Positions 1-10,006 are shown, counted from the stretch's first letter. The stretch: 64,000 nucleotides of DNA from Aquirufa ecclesiirivi (GCF_011250515.1 NZ_JAANOP010000003.1:186001-250000); one strand, 5' to 3'. Notes: generated by a model from the letters alone, not told the origin. A program made the numbers and translations.

Positions 1-1073
1 GAGGAAAAATGAAATTGCAAATCAGGTCGCTCAGATTGATTCATGGAATCAAAAAAAGCACATGCTTCCAAGGGACTGGAAGATAATGGTCCTTGATGAC
101 TCATCAAATAGGTAGCAAAATTCTTCAAATTCAATGCCATATTATAGGATTCCCCCTGGGTATTGGCACGGGTGTTCATGTTGATAAATACGTGATCCGA
201 CAGATTTTGGCCTACTTTAGGTAAATCATGTCGACAATCAATTCCAAAAGATTTCAAGTAGGATTTATCTCCGATTCCAGACAAAAGCATAATTTGAGGA
301 CTTTGAAAAGAACCTGCCGATAAAATAACATCTTTGTTTGCCCGATATTCCGTCAGATTCTTTGATCCTCGATAAAATCCTTGTACTCCTAAGACCTTTT
401 CCCCCTCCATAAGCAAAGATGCTACATGAAATTGGCTAACGATTTTCAAATTAGCTCTTTTCAAAACCGGCTCTATGAAGCCTTTGGCAGCTGAACTGCG
501 TACACCATCTTGAATATTAAATTGAAAATAGCCAGCCCCAACCTGCCTTTCCCCATTAAAATCGATGTTTTCAGGTATACCCACTTCTTGACAGGCCTCT
601 ACAAAAGCCTTACCAAAAGGACTAATATGTACTGCATTACTTACCGTAACTGGCCCTTCTTGCCCATGGTAGTCATTTGTAAAAAAGGTGTTTCTTTCTG
701 ATTTTTTAAAATAAGGTAACAAATCTTGGTAGGACCATCCTGCGCATCCACCTGCCGCCCAATCATCAAAATCTGCCGCATTTCCTCGAATATAGGCCAT
801 GCAATTAATAGCACTACTTCCTCCCACGGTCTTCCCCCTCGGCTGGTAAATTTTTCTACCCTGTAGCATTGCTTGCGGTTCGGTATAAAAGTTCCAGTCC
901 AAATGACTCTTTTGTAATAAAGAATAAGCAGAAGGCATGTCTACCCGAGGATCACGGTTATTTATTCCTGCCTCCACGAGCAATACAGAAATATGAGGGT
1001 TGGCAGATAGTCGGTTGGCTAAGACACAGCCCGCTGTTCCTGCACCCACAATGATGTAGTCAAAACTAGACAT
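1..1073 (-). CDS. GMC-family FAD-dependent oxidoreductase (choline dehydrogenase-like), C-terminus outside window
   Basis: The reading frame opens at the ATG complementary to 1071-1073 and runs off the left edge, leaving about 357 residues of a family usually 500-560 long. The N-terminus has the FAD-binding glycine motif GAGTAG (residues 10-15), followed near residue 80 by the GMC signature region with PRGKTVGGSSAIN. A second GMC signature (GSFQSPQIMLLSGIG) lies further on. Family knowledge says these enzymes oxidise alcohols such as choline or sugars using FAD. The substrate cannot be read from the sequence, and the catalytic His pair lies in the missing part. It is divergent from the HupE-like gene at 1141, with a 67-bp shared upstream region. 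Confidence 0.9.
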   Translation of the reverse strand, partial: MSSFDYIIVGAGTAGCVLANRLSANPHISVLLVEAGINNRDPRVDMPSAYSLLQKSHLDWNFYTEPQAMLQGRKIYQPRGKTVGGSSAINCMAYIRGNAADFDDWAAGGCAGWSYQDLLPYFKKSERNTFFTNDYHGQEGPVTVSNAVHISPFGKAFVEACQEVGIPENIDFNGERQVGAGYFQFNIQDGVRSSAAKGFIEPVLKRANLKIVSQFHVASLLMEGEKVLGVQGFYRGSKNLTEYRANKDVILSAGSFQSPQIMLLSGIGDKSYLKSFGIDCRHDLPKVGQNLSDHVFINMNTRANTQGESYNMALNLKNFATYLMSHQGPLSSSPLEACAFFDSMNQSERPDLQFHFS

Positions 1074-1140
1074 ATTTAAATAGATCGATTTGCGTTATTT
1101 TCCTGAATTTCAATAATTTTACGCAAAACACCACGTAATA

Positions 1141-1722
1141 ATGACCTATTTTAATACCTATTTAACGCTTGGCCTTCAGCATATTTTAAATATTCAAGCT
1201 TTAGATCATCTTCTTTTTATCTTATCTCTTACTTGTATTTATCGATTTTCAGATAGTAAAAATCTCTTCTTTCTCATTACGGCTTTTACCTTAGGACATT
1301 CCTTGACGCTTGCGCTAGCTACTTTAGGATGGATTCAAGTATCCATGCATTGGATTGAATTTTTGATCCCATGTACCATTCTACTTTCAGCCATAGGAAA
1401 TTTTAGTTTCAAAGATTCAGGACTTAAGAAACAAGAGAACTCGGCTTTGAAATATGTATTGGTTGGCATTTTTGGATTAATTCATGGATTAGGATTTTCC
1501 AATTACCTACAAAGCTTATTGGGTAAAGAAAACTCGATCATCGGCCCTTTATTTGCCTTCAATATTGGATTAGAATTAGGTCAAATCGTGGTAGTTATCA
1601 GCATTTTACTCTTTTCCAGCTTGCTCATTCGATTGACCAAAATCAATATGTCTTCATGGGTGCTAGTTGTTTCAGGAATTGTGATAGGCTTAGTTATTCC
1701 CATGATTTTGGAAAGATGGTAA
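1141..1722 (+). CDS. HupE/UreJ_2-like integral membrane protein
   Basis: This 193-residue, strongly hydrophobic protein has about five or six predicted membrane segments. Its N-terminal motif (HILNIQALDHLLFILSL, residues 14-30) and a second segment with GLIHGLGFSNYL near residue 115 are typical of the HupE/UreJ_2 family, whose members are linked to nickel or cobalt uptake or to maturation of metalloenzymes. No hydrogenase or urease gene is in the window, so the metal and role here are unknown. It is monocistronic: divergent from the GMC oxidoreductase and convergent with nrdB, and ends directly in a strong bidirectional terminator. Confidence 0.8.
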   Translation: MTYFNTYLTLGLQHILNIQALDHLLFILSLTCIYRFSDSKNLFFLITAFTLGHSLTLALATLGWIQVSMHWIEFLIPCTILLSAIGNFSFKDSGLKKQENSALKYVLVGIFGLIHGLGFSNYLQSLLGKENSIIGPLFAFNIGLELGQIVVVISILLFSSLLIRLTKINMSSWVLVVSGIVIGLVIPMILERW

Positions 1723-1725
1723 AAA

Positions 1726-1751
1726 AAATGCCTCTCATAAGAGAGGCATTT
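1726..1751. terminator. Bidirectional intrinsic terminator between hupE-like gene and nrdB
   Basis: A perfect 11-bp stem (AAATGCCTCTC, 1726-1736; GAGAGGCATTT, 1741-1751) with a 4-base loop is preceded by an A-run and followed by T-rich sequence. It lies between the convergent stops at 1722 and 1777, so it can serve both strands. Confidence 0.85.
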
Positions 1752-1776
1752 CATTGGATAATAAATAATCTATCGA

Positions 1777-2742
1777 CTAAAAATCTTCATCTAAACTGAA
1801 AGACATTGTATCCTTATCTGACATTACTCCAGATTTTTGGTATTCAGCCACGCGTTTTTCAAAGAAATTAGTTTTACCCTGCAATGAAATCATTTCCATG
1901 AAATCAAATGGATTTGTGGCATTGTAAAACTTCTTGCATCCTAAGGAAACCAACAAACGGTCGGCAACAAATTCAATGTACTGGCACATCAAATCGGCAT
2001 TCATACCAATTAAGGAAACGGGTAAAGCCACTGTCACAAATTCTTTTTCAATCTCTACCGCATTGGTGATAATTTCATAAACACGTTCTTGAGATACTTT
2101 ACCTTTAATGTGATCTGTATATAACAAACAGGCAAAATCACAATGCAAACCTTCGTCACGTGAAATCAACTCATTGGAGAAAGATAAACCGGGCATTAAA
2201 CCACGTTTCTTTAACCAGAAAATAGAACAGAATGACCCTGAGAAAAAGATACCTTCTACGGCAGCAAATGAAATCAAACGCTCCACAAAGCTATCACTCT
2301 CAATCCACTTCAATGCCCACTCCGCTTTTTTCTTAACACAATCGATGGTTTCGATGGCTCTCAACAAACGATCTTTCTCTTTTGGTTCTTGAATGTAGGT
2401 ATCAATCAACAAGGAATACGTTTCCGAGTGAATGTTTTCCATCATGATCTGAAAACCATAAAAACATTTAGCCTCTGCATATTGAACCTCTTTCAAAAAG
2501 TTGTTGGCTAGATTCTCATTCACAATTCCATCAGAAGCAGCGAAGAATGCCAACACATGGGAAATAAAATGACGTTCCCCGTCATTCATTTTCTTCCAAT
2601 CCGCTAAATCTTGCTGTAAATCTATTTCCTCTGCAGTCCAAAAAGAAGCTTCCGCTTGCTTATAAAACTTCCAAATATCGTTGTGTTTAATTGGGAAAAG
2701 TACGAATCGGTTGGGGTCTTCCACCAAGAGAGGTTCAGTCAT
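1777..2742 (-). CDS. nrdB: Class Ia ribonucleotide reductase, small (R2/beta) subunit
   Basis: This 321-residue R2 protein supplies the di-iron tyrosyl radical that drives reduction of ribonucleotides to deoxyribonucleotides. The first metal ligand is Asp41 in FWTAEEIDL. The ENIHSETY motif gives Glu102 and His105, and Tyr109 sits where the radical tyrosine of the eukaryote-like R2 family lies. The acidic and aromatic tail (SFSLDEDF) fits the peptide that docks on the large subunit. Sequence style is closer to eukaryotic R2 than to E. coli NrdB. The large-subunit gene nrdA is not adjacent, so the two are presumably encoded apart. It is transcribed alone and ends in the shared terminator at 1726-1751. 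Confidence 0.95.
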   Translation of the reverse strand: MTEPLLVEDPNRFVLFPIKHNDIWKFYKQAEASFWTAEEIDLQQDLADWKKMNDGERHFISHVLAFFAASDGIVNENLANNFLKEVQYAEAKCFYGFQIMMENIHSETYSLLIDTYIQEPKEKDRLLRAIETIDCVKKKAEWALKWIESDSFVERLISFAAVEGIFFSGSFCSIFWLKKRGLMPGLSFSNELISRDEGLHCDFACLLYTDHIKGKVSQERVYEIITNAVEIEKEFVTVALPVSLIGMNADLMCQYIEFVADRLLVSLGCKKFYNATNPFDFMEMISLQGKTNFFEKRVAEYQKSGVMSDKDTMSFSLDEDF

Positions 2743-2902
2743 TGTAAGGTTGGATGATTAGGGTAAAACATGAATTCGAAATTAAGCATTTATGCGTGAA
2801 AAAAACGGAGAATGATCATTAAAAAAATGAAAATTCTCAGATTCTTTCTGCGTAACCCATTTCAAGATAGTATACCGTAAAATCTAAAAAATGTTTTGAA
2901 AA

Positions 2903-3508
2903 TTAAAAGAAAAATCCGCCGACTTGAACCACTAAAGCCGAACCATAAGGAGATACCTTTCCTGTGGATGACCCATAATTTAAATCATACATCACCGCTA
3001 AGTTAATTCCTAACTTAGAACCTATCCCAATTCCAACGAGTACAGGGTTGGAATATCCATAATAATTGCTGGCATTACTGTCTGACAAATTAGAATAGTT
3101 TTCTACTTGACCCACTAAATAACTTTGTCCTAACAAGGCCGTCAAAGTAGGAATGTATTGACGAATAAATATTCGCTCACCCAAGAGATTACTGGTTAAC
3201 TTTCCAATATTTCCCCCATAATTAACCGAATAATACTGATAAGTTAAACCTACGCCCGCTATCGTATTATTGGCCAATTGATAACCTACCATAGGAGAAA
3301 CGCCTATACTGGTCGGGTTTCCAAAGCTCAAACCTGATAATCCTCCACCAAAATGTAACCTCTGACGAAACGTTAGTTCACTTACATCGGGCTCTACATC
3401 CAAATCACCTTTGGCTCCATCCTCCTTTATGACCACAGGATCTTGAGCTCGTGATTCAAAAACCACACCGACACTAATTAAAAAACAAAGTAAGAATATA
3501 TGTTTCAT
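2903..3508 (-). CDS. Secreted outer-membrane beta-barrel-like protein of unknown function
   Basis: The 201-residue product begins with a clear signal peptide (about residues 1-21, cut after SRAQ). After an acidic linker it is rich in Gly, Ser, Tyr and Asn in alternating polar/hydrophobic stretches. It ends in VQVGGFFF, an aromatic terminus typical of outer-membrane barrels. It resembles the small porin-like or OmpW/OmpA-barrel proteins common in Bacteroidota, but I cannot name a family. It stands alone between nrdB and uvrA, which is divergent 86 bp away. Confidence 0.7.
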   Translation of the reverse strand: MKHIFLLCFLISVGVVFESRAQDPVVIKEDGAKGDLDVEPDVSELTFRQRLHFGGGLSGLSFGNPTSIGVSPMVGYQLANNTIAGVGLTYQYYSVNYGGNIGKLTSNLLGERIFIRQYIPTLTALLGQSYLVGQVENYSNLSDSNASNYYGYSNPVLVGIGIGSKLGINLAVMYDLNYGSSTGKVSPYGSALVVQVGGFFF

Positions 3509-3594
3509 GAATATTTTTTTGAGTAAAAACGAAAAAAACGGTGGATTATGATATTGAAAATACGATTAACAAAATTAAAGGATAATTTTGTTAT

Positions 3595-6450
3595 ATGAAT
3601 CATCCGAATTCGAGTTTGGCAACTAAGCAGGGAATAGAAAATTTAGACCCAAGAACACACATCATCATCAAAGGTGCCCGTGTCCATAATTTAAAAAATT
3701 TGGATGTCGCCATTCCTCGCAATCAATTAGTGGTTATTACAGGATTATCTGGCTCTGGAAAATCCTCATTGGCTTTTGACACGCTTTTTGCCGAAGGGCA
3801 ACGCATGTACGTGGAAAGCCTCAATAGCTATGCGCGCCAGTTTTTAGGCCGTATGGAAAAACCCGCCGTAGATTACATTCGTGGTGTTTCACCAGCCATC
3901 GCCATAGAGCAAAAAGTTAATACCAAAAACCCTCGGTCAACGGTTGGTACCACGACTGAAATATACGATTACCTCAAATTACTCTTTGCCCGAATTGGAA
4001 AAACCTATTCTCCCCTTTCAGGACTAGAAGTAAAAAAAGATTCCGTTTCAGTCATCGTGGACTGGATCATGCAGTTCCCTCAAAAGAAAGTCATCATCTT
4101 AGCTCCATTGCTTCGTCATGAAGGTCGAGGTCTGAAGAATGAATGTCAACTTTTAATTCAAAAAGGATACACGCGGCTAAAATTAGGCGATGATATTTTG
4201 AATTTGGAGGAGTTAGTGGAGGATGATACTTTATTAAAAAAAATAGATAAAAATTCGGCCGATTTAGCCATATTGGTTGATCGCTTAATTAGTAAAGCGG
4301 ATGATGAGGAAACCCAATTTCGTTTGGGCGACTCGGTTCAAACAGCTTATTTTGAAGGAGATGGAATTTGTTGGGTGGAACTAGAAGGTCAAAAAAGAAA
4401 AGTTTTCTCCGATAAATTTGAGTTGGATGGTATCTCCTTTGAAGAACCAAGCTTAAATCTATTCTCTTTCAACAATCCTTTTGGAGCATGTAAAAACTGT
4501 GAAGGCTATGGCAAGGTATTGGGATTAGACCCGGATTTGGTATTCCCTGATACAGAACTTTCCATTTACGAAGGAGCTATTGCCCCATGGAGAAGTGAAC
4601 GTATGAGCGAATGGCTCTATCCTTTAATCCGTAATGGCGTAAGCTTTGATTTTCCGATTCATCGGCCCTACAAAGACCTTAGCGATAAGGAAAAGCAATT
4701 ACTCTGGACAGGAAATAAATACTTTGCTGGATTGACTCAATTCTTTGATCATCTGGAAAAAGAAACTTATAAAATCCAATACCGTGTTTTGCTTTCTCGT
4801 TACCGTGGCAAAACCAATTGCCCTGAATGTTTGGGCTCTAGATTAAGAAAAGATGCAGCCTATGTCAAAATCCATGGGCATTCCATCATCGATATGGTAC
4901 TTTGGCCAATATCCAAAGTCAAGAGCTTTTTTGATGAAGTTCAATTTAATTCAACAGACCAACAAGTTGCACGCAGGATATTAATCGAGATTAAAAATCG
5001 ATTGGACTATATGAATCGGGTGGGTTTGGGTTATTTAACCCTGAACCGATTAAGTTCAACCCTCTCTGGAGGTGAATTTCAACGTATTAAATTGGCGACC
5101 TCCTTAGGAAGTGCTTTGGTGGGTTCCATGTATATTTTAGATGAACCCAGTATAGGTTTGCACCCAAGAGATACAGAACGACTTATTTCGGTCTTGCTGA
5201 TGCTCAAGCAGATGGGAAATACCGTTATTGTGGTAGAACATGAGGAAGATATCATGCGAGCTGCAGATCAGATCATTGATATTGGTCCTGAGGCAGGTCG
5301 ACATGGCGGAGAACTCATGTTTCAAGGAAATCTAGAAGAAGCTTTGACTCGACATGATCTGACAAGCCATACGATGCAATTTTTGCAAGGAAAAGATCGG
5401 ATTGAAATTCCTGCATTCCGAAGAAAGAGTTTGGCGCATATTGAAATCATTGGTGCCAGCGAAAATAATTTAAGAAATGTTTCCGTGAAGATTCCTTTGG
5501 GGATATTGACGGTTGTTACGGGAGTCAGTGGATCAGGAAAATCGACATTGATACGCAAGATTTTATATCCTGCCCTATTACGTCAGCTGCAATTGGGAAC
5601 CGAAGAAACAGGTAAATTCAAAGAATTAAAGGGCAGTGTTTCCCAGATAGCCAGCGTAGAAATGGTAGATCAGCAGCCTATAGGTAAATCTTCCCGATCT
5701 AACCCAGTCACCTACATTAAAGCCTATGATGCCATTCGTGCATTATACGCTGAATTACCTCTAGCCAAAACCAGGGGTTACAAACCCTCCCACTTCTCTT
5801 TCAATGTAGAAGGCGGTCGTTGTGAAACTTGCCAAGGAGAAGGTGAAATCACCATTGAAATGCAATTCATGGCCGACATTAAATTAGTCTGTGAGTCATG
5901 TCAAGGGAGTAGATTTAAGCAAGAAATATTGGATGTCAAATTCCAAGACAAGCATATTGCTGAAATCTTGGACATGACCGTGGAGGAAGGTGTGGAATTT
6001 TTCAAAAGCAAAACTCCGAAAATTGCAGAAAAGATTGATCCCCTTTTTCAGGTTGGATTAGGCTATATCAAATTAGGTCAATCTTCGAATTCTCTATCCG
6101 GAGGAGAAGCACAACGAGTAAAATTGGCTAGTTTTTTAGGAAAAGGAAATCCCAACAAGGGAAAAACCTTGTTTATTTTCGACGAACCAACTACCGGTTT
6201 ACATTTCCATGATATCAAAAAGCTATTGAAAGCCTTGAATGATTTGGTTGAGCAAGGAGATAGTGTCATCATCATAGAACATAATATGGAAGTGATTAAA
6301 TGCGCTGACCATATCATTGATTTAGGTCCAGATGGTGGAGAAGCTGGTGGACAAATTTGTTTTGAAGGTAGTCCTGAAGAAATGGTCAAATTGGAAAATA
6401 ATCCCACAGCGTATTATTTAAGTCAAAAAATAATAGGCAAAAAACCGTAA
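3595..6450 (+). CDS. uvrA: Excinuclease ABC subunit A
   Basis: UvrA is the damage-sensing ATPase of nucleotide excision repair; it loads UvrB on lesions. The 951 residues match the family. There are two Walker A loops, GLSGSGKS near residue 50 and GVSGSGKS near 641, and two ABC signatures, LSGGEFQR near 490 and LSGGEAQR near 833. Zinc-finger Cys pairs include CKNC and CPEC in the first half and CETC...CESC in the second. A roughly 20-residue extension precedes the usual start of the protein (IKGARVHNLKNL). The next gene, nuoN, starts 9 bp after the stop, so the two are probably co-transcribed although unrelated in function. Confidence 0.97.
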   Translation: MNHPNSSLATKQGIENLDPRTHIIIKGARVHNLKNLDVAIPRNQLVVITGLSGSGKSSLAFDTLFAEGQRMYVESLNSYARQFLGRMEKPAVDYIRGVSPAIAIEQKVNTKNPRSTVGTTTEIYDYLKLLFARIGKTYSPLSGLEVKKDSVSVIVDWIMQFPQKKVIILAPLLRHEGRGLKNECQLLIQKGYTRLKLGDDILNLEELVEDDTLLKKIDKNSADLAILVDRLISKADDEETQFRLGDSVQTAYFEGDGICWVELEGQKRKVFSDKFELDGISFEEPSLNLFSFNNPFGACKNCEGYGKVLGLDPDLVFPDTELSIYEGAIAPWRSERMSEWLYPLIRNGVSFDFPIHRPYKDLSDKEKQLLWTGNKYFAGLTQFFDHLEKETYKIQYRVLLSRYRGKTNCPECLGSRLRKDAAYVKIHGHSIIDMVLWPISKVKSFFDEVQFNSTDQQVARRILIEIKNRLDYMNRVGLGYLTLNRLSSTLSGGEFQRIKLATSLGSALVGSMYILDEPSIGLHPRDTERLISVLLMLKQMGNTVIVVEHEEDIMRAADQIIDIGPEAGRHGGELMFQGNLEEALTRHDLTSHTMQFLQGKDRIEIPAFRRKSLAHIEIIGASENNLRNVSVKIPLGILTVVTGVSGSGKSTLIRKILYPALLRQLQLGTEETGKFKELKGSVSQIASVEMVDQQPIGKSSRSNPVTYIKAYDAIRALYAELPLAKTRGYKPSHFSFNVEGGRCETCQGEGEITIEMQFMADIKLVCESCQGSRFKQEILDVKFQDKHIAEILDMTVEEGVEFFKSKTPKIAEKIDPLFQVGLGYIKLGQSSNSLSGGEAQRVKLASFLGKGNPNKGKTLFIFDEPTTGLHFHDIKKLLKALNDLVEQGDSVIIIEHNMEVIKCADHIIDLGPDGGEAGGQICFEGSPEEMVKLENNPTAYYLSQKIIGKKP

Positions 6451-6459
6451 GTTTACGCT

Positions 6460-7941
6460 ATGTTTTCCCCAGAAATACTGCAATCACTACCACAGAAACT
6501 TGATGGAATCAGCCAAGGACTTTCCTTGATGATACCTGAGCTACTTCTCTGTATTTGGATTTTAGTGGGGATTTTTGCTGAGTTATTTCTTCACGGGAAA
6601 TCCACGAAATTCTCTACTTCTTGGCGGTATTTCATTACACAAATTGGTTTATTACTAGCCTTTGTTTTGGCCATTCAACGTATGTCTACCGACATGTCGG
6701 GATATGCGTCTTTTTCCTTATTTTGGATTAATTCGGGTAGTAATTCCATCAATGCCTTACTTTTATTTTTAGCCATTGTTTTAATTTTGGTCAATCAAGC
6801 CCAGCAAAAAAGCTTCCAATTTGAAGAAAAAATGGGTTTTTTATCCATCTTGGGAGGGGCACTTTTAGTTTCCATCAGTAGCCATTGGCTTAGTATATTT
6901 TTGAGTATTGAATGGATGTCATTAGGTACTTATTTATTAGTGGGAATTCGAAAAGACCCAGAAGGTTCAAGAGCCATATTACCTTACGTATTATTTGGTT
7001 TGGCTAGCACCGCACTTTTATTGTATGGAATTTCCTTCGTATATGGTATAACGGGAACCATGCACATCAATAGTCCTGATTTCAGTCGAGGACTAGCTAC
7101 AGCAGATCCTTATTTAGTTGGATTGGCTCTAACCTTAGTGGCCTGTTCCTTATTATTTAAATTAGCATGGGCCCCTTTTCACCCTTGGAGCCCGGATGTT
7201 ATTGAAAGTTTGCCTGCCTCTTGGATGACTTGGATATCCACAGCCCCTAAAATAGCCGTTACATTTTTGGGTATTCGATTATTGCATTTTATTCCCCTAT
7301 CGTTGGAGGTACCTATTGCTTTTTTGGCCATTCTAACCTTATTAGTTGGGAATTTGGGAGCTTTAGGTCAGCGAAATAGTAAACGACTTCTTGCATATTC
7401 AAGTATTGCCCATGGAGGATTTATGGCTATGGCTTGGCTATTTCCGATTCAACAAGCCACCGAAGTGCTCTTATTTTATTCCTTGGTATATGGAATGAGC
7501 ACTATTTTGGTCTTTTATTTAATTGATGAAGCTTCTTCAGTTTCTTATCAATCGAATGATTTAGAAAAATGGGGCGGATTGGCCAAAAGTAGACCACTCG
7601 CTTCCTTATTCTTATTGATAGGGATGGTGGCAATGGCCGGTTTACCACCTGCAGGAAGCTTCATAGCTAAGGTTACTTATTTTTCCTTTTTATGGGAAAA
7701 ATATCAAAATAGCTCTCAAATATTAACCTTGATTTTATTAGTAACGGCAATATTAACCACAGCTTTAGGAATTTTCTATTATTTAAAGATTCCGTACCAA
7801 CTATATTTCAAGAAAAATGCAGCAGATGATCGCATGAATATTTGGAACGAAAATGGAAATATGTGGGTTTATGCGGTATTGGTGGTATTTATTTTAGGAA
7901 GCTTCTTGGCCCCAACGGCGATTTGGAATTTCTTAAAATAA
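6460..7941 (+). CDS. nuoN: NADH-quinone oxidoreductase subunit N
   Basis: This 493-residue membrane protein has about 13-14 hydrophobic helices and the proton-translocating subunit motifs of complex I. Conserved features include the lysine-bearing segment FKLAWAPFHPWSPDVIE, the RLLAYSSIAHGGFM stretch and the GLPPAGSFIAK loop. These place it with NuoN rather than the related NuoL or NuoM. NuoN normally closes the nuo operon, but here it follows uvrA by 9 bp and is followed by purF, with no other nuo gene in the window. The rest of complex I must be encoded elsewhere. Confidence 0.9.
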   Translation: MFSPEILQSLPQKLDGISQGLSLMIPELLLCIWILVGIFAELFLHGKSTKFSTSWRYFITQIGLLLAFVLAIQRMSTDMSGYASFSLFWINSGSNSINALLLFLAIVLILVNQAQQKSFQFEEKMGFLSILGGALLVSISSHWLSIFLSIEWMSLGTYLLVGIRKDPEGSRAILPYVLFGLASTALLLYGISFVYGITGTMHINSPDFSRGLATADPYLVGLALTLVACSLLFKLAWAPFHPWSPDVIESLPASWMTWISTAPKIAVTFLGIRLLHFIPLSLEVPIAFLAILTLLVGNLGALGQRNSKRLLAYSSIAHGGFMAMAWLFPIQQATEVLLFYSLVYGMSTILVFYLIDEASSVSYQSNDLEKWGGLAKSRPLASLFLLIGMVAMAGLPPAGSFIAKVTYFSFLWEKYQNSSQILTLILLVTAILTTALGIFYYLKIPYQLYFKKNAADDRMNIWNENGNMWVYAVLVVFILGSFLAPTAIWNFLK

Positions 7942-7965
7942 GGAAATAAATAATGTACATTTCCG

Positions 7966-7995
7966 TTGAGCCATCATTTTAATTACTTAGTTTTG
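7966..7995 (+). promoter_or_regulatory. Bacteroidota-type promoter of purF
   Basis: A -33 TTG (7966-7968) and a -7 TAGTTTTG (7988-7995, exact TAnnTTTG) are 19 bp apart. Transcription would start about 8002, leaving a leader of roughly 35 nt before the purF ATG. Confidence 0.65.
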
Positions 7996-8037
7996 TATTC
8001 GATTTTGAGTAAAAACCTCTTCTGAAACGCATACCAA

Positions 8038-9954
8038 ATGTCTGATTCAATAAAGCACGAATGTGGAATTGCCCTTATTCGATTGCGCAAGCCTTTTCAG
8101 TATTATCTGGACAAGTATAAAACGCCGACCTATGGCCTAAGCAAATTGTACTTGATGATGGAAAAACAAGTCAATCGTGGTCAAGATGGAGCAGGAGTCG
8201 CCAATATCAAAATCAATGTGAATCCAGGAAACCGATACATCAGTCGGTATCGCTCAGTAGAGCCACAAGCAGTAGCCGATATTTTCGGGAAAATCAATAA
8301 AAAATTCAGGAAAGCACAAAAATTAGCCAAAGATGTGAAGCGTGAAACGGGCATCGATCCGAGTCATGATGCAGCTTGGTGGCAAGAAAATGTAGCCTTT
8401 ACTGGAGAAGTATTGTTAGGCCACTTACGTTATGGTACACATGGCCAAAATGAAATAGAGAACTGTCACCCGATGTTACGTCAAAGTAACTGGAGAAGTC
8501 GCAATTTAGTGATGGCAGGTAATTTCAACATGACCAATGTGGATGATTTATTTGACAAACTAGTTTCCTTGGGGCAGCATCCAAAAGAAAAAGTAGATAC
8601 GGTCACTGTCATGGAGAAAATTGGTCACTTTTTGGATGAAGAAAACCAAAGACAATTTTTGAAATACCGCGACAAATATGAAAATCCTGAATTATCCGAT
8701 ATTCTAGCTGAACAAATTGATTTAGTTCGCGTATTGGAGCGTTCATGTAAAGATTTTGATGGTGGTTATGCCATGGTGGGTTTAACGGGATACGGGGCTT
8801 CCTTTGTGGCACGTGACCCTGCAGGTATTCGACCAGCCTATTATTACATGGATGAAGAAGTAGTGGTGGTGGCATCTGAAAAACAGGCTATTAAAACAAG
8901 CTTCAATTGTGCTTATGACCAGATTCAGGAGATTACACCTGGTTCTGCCTTGGTAATTGATATGGACGGATCTGTAAAAGAAGCGCCATTCATTGATCGT
9001 CTGGAACAAAAATCTTGTTCCTTTGAGCGCATCTATTTTTCCAGAGGTTCAGATCCAGATATTTATACAGAACGCAAAAAACTAGGTCGATTATTAATTC
9101 CTCAAATCCTTGATGAGGTAAATAATGACCTTAAGAATACCGTATTCTCTTACATTCCTAACACCGCAGAAACAGCATTTTTAGGCATGATAGATGGATT
9201 AGAAGACCATTTAGCTAAAGAGAGAAAGCAGGCCATCATGGGTGGGATTCTTTTTGAAAAAGAATTGGAAGAAATGTTAACCTTCCGCCCAAGGGTTGAG
9301 AAGTTAATATCAAAAGATGTGAAGGTCCGTACGTTTATCACGAGTGATGAGCAGCGAGATGACATGGTTTCTCACGTATATGACACTACGTATGAAGTCA
9401 TCAATAAAGGAGTTGATTCGGTTGTCTTGATTGATGATTCCATCGTTCGAGGAACGACTTTGGAAAAGAGTATTTTGAGTTTATTGGACAAATTATCTCC
9501 TAAAAAAATAGTCATTGTTTCTTCTGCTCCACAGATCCGATATCCCGATTGTTATGGTATTGACATGTCGAAAATGAAGGAATTTGTCGCATTTAGAGCG
9601 GCACTTGCCCTTTTAAAAGAAAGAGGTTTAGAAAGTATATTAGATGAGGTAAATTTAAAATGTTTGCTTGCTTTAGAAAATGGTACAGCGCATACGGAGA
9701 ACTTCGTTAAAGCCATTTATGCACCATTTACTGATCAGGAAATCTCCAATAAAATTGCGGATATTGTTCGTCCCAAAAACATCAAAGCAGAGGTTTCGGT
9801 CATTTACCAAACAGTAGGCAATTTAAATGTCGCTTGCCCGAATCATTTAGGTGATTGGTATTTTACAGGTAATTTCCCAACACCTGGAGGAAATCAAGTA
9901 GTTAATAAAGCATTTGTCAATTTCATGAAAGGAATTGAGGTAAGAGCTTATTAA
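8038..9954 (+). CDS. purF: Amidophosphoribosyltransferase-type class II glutamine amidotransferase (long Bacteroidota form)
   Basis: It catalyses the first step of purine synthesis, transferring glutamine-derived ammonia to PRPP. The N-terminal Ntn glutaminase nucleophile is Cys9 in KHECGIAL, so an eight-residue propeptide must be removed after Glu8, as known for Bacillus PurF. Glutaminase-domain features include HLRYGTHGQ and NCHPM. The PRPP-binding motif VVLIDDSIVRGTT lies near residues 461-473. At 638 residues it is longer than E. coli PurF (about 505) because of insertions in the glutaminase half and a C-terminal extension. It has its own promoter at 7966-7995, and a 33-bp palindrome follows its stop. 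Confidence 0.88.
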   Translation: MSDSIKHECGIALIRLRKPFQYYLDKYKTPTYGLSKLYLMMEKQVNRGQDGAGVANIKINVNPGNRYISRYRSVEPQAVADIFGKINKKFRKAQKLAKDVKRETGIDPSHDAAWWQENVAFTGEVLLGHLRYGTHGQNEIENCHPMLRQSNWRSRNLVMAGNFNMTNVDDLFDKLVSLGQHPKEKVDTVTVMEKIGHFLDEENQRQFLKYRDKYENPELSDILAEQIDLVRVLERSCKDFDGGYAMVGLTGYGASFVARDPAGIRPAYYYMDEEVVVVASEKQAIKTSFNCAYDQIQEITPGSALVIDMDGSVKEAPFIDRLEQKSCSFERIYFSRGSDPDIYTERKKLGRLLIPQILDEVNNDLKNTVFSYIPNTAETAFLGMIDGLEDHLAKERKQAIMGGILFEKELEEMLTFRPRVEKLISKDVKVRTFITSDEQRDDMVSHVYDTTYEVINKGVDSVVLIDDSIVRGTTLEKSILSLLDKLSPKKIVIVSSAPQIRYPDCYGIDMSKMKEFVAFRAALALLKERGLESILDEVNLKCLLALENGTAHTENFVKAIYAPFTDQEISNKIADIVRPKNIKAEVSVIYQTVGNLNVACPNHLGDWYFTGNFPTPGGNQVVNKAFVNFMKGIEVRAY

Positions 9955-9973
9955 AAAATTGTTGCAAATCTTT

Positions 9974-10006
9974 AACGCTGTCAAGGTTTAAAACCTTGAC
10001 AGCGTT
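9974..10006. repeat. 33-bp perfect palindrome, copy 1
   Basis: Two 16-base arms (AACGCTGTCAAGGTTT and its exact complement) flank a single central A. On the plus strand it is followed by G and a run of seven T, so this copy can also act as the terminator of purF. It lies between the convergent ends of purF and the type IX cargo gene. Identical copies are at 24145 and 24312. Confidence 0.95.

Noticed and set aside
3583-3590. TAATTTTG, a -7-like box just before uvrA
   Set aside because: It is only 5 bp from the ATG, so transcription would start at or after it, and no -33 box has correct spacing. A leaderless transcript is possible but not supported.
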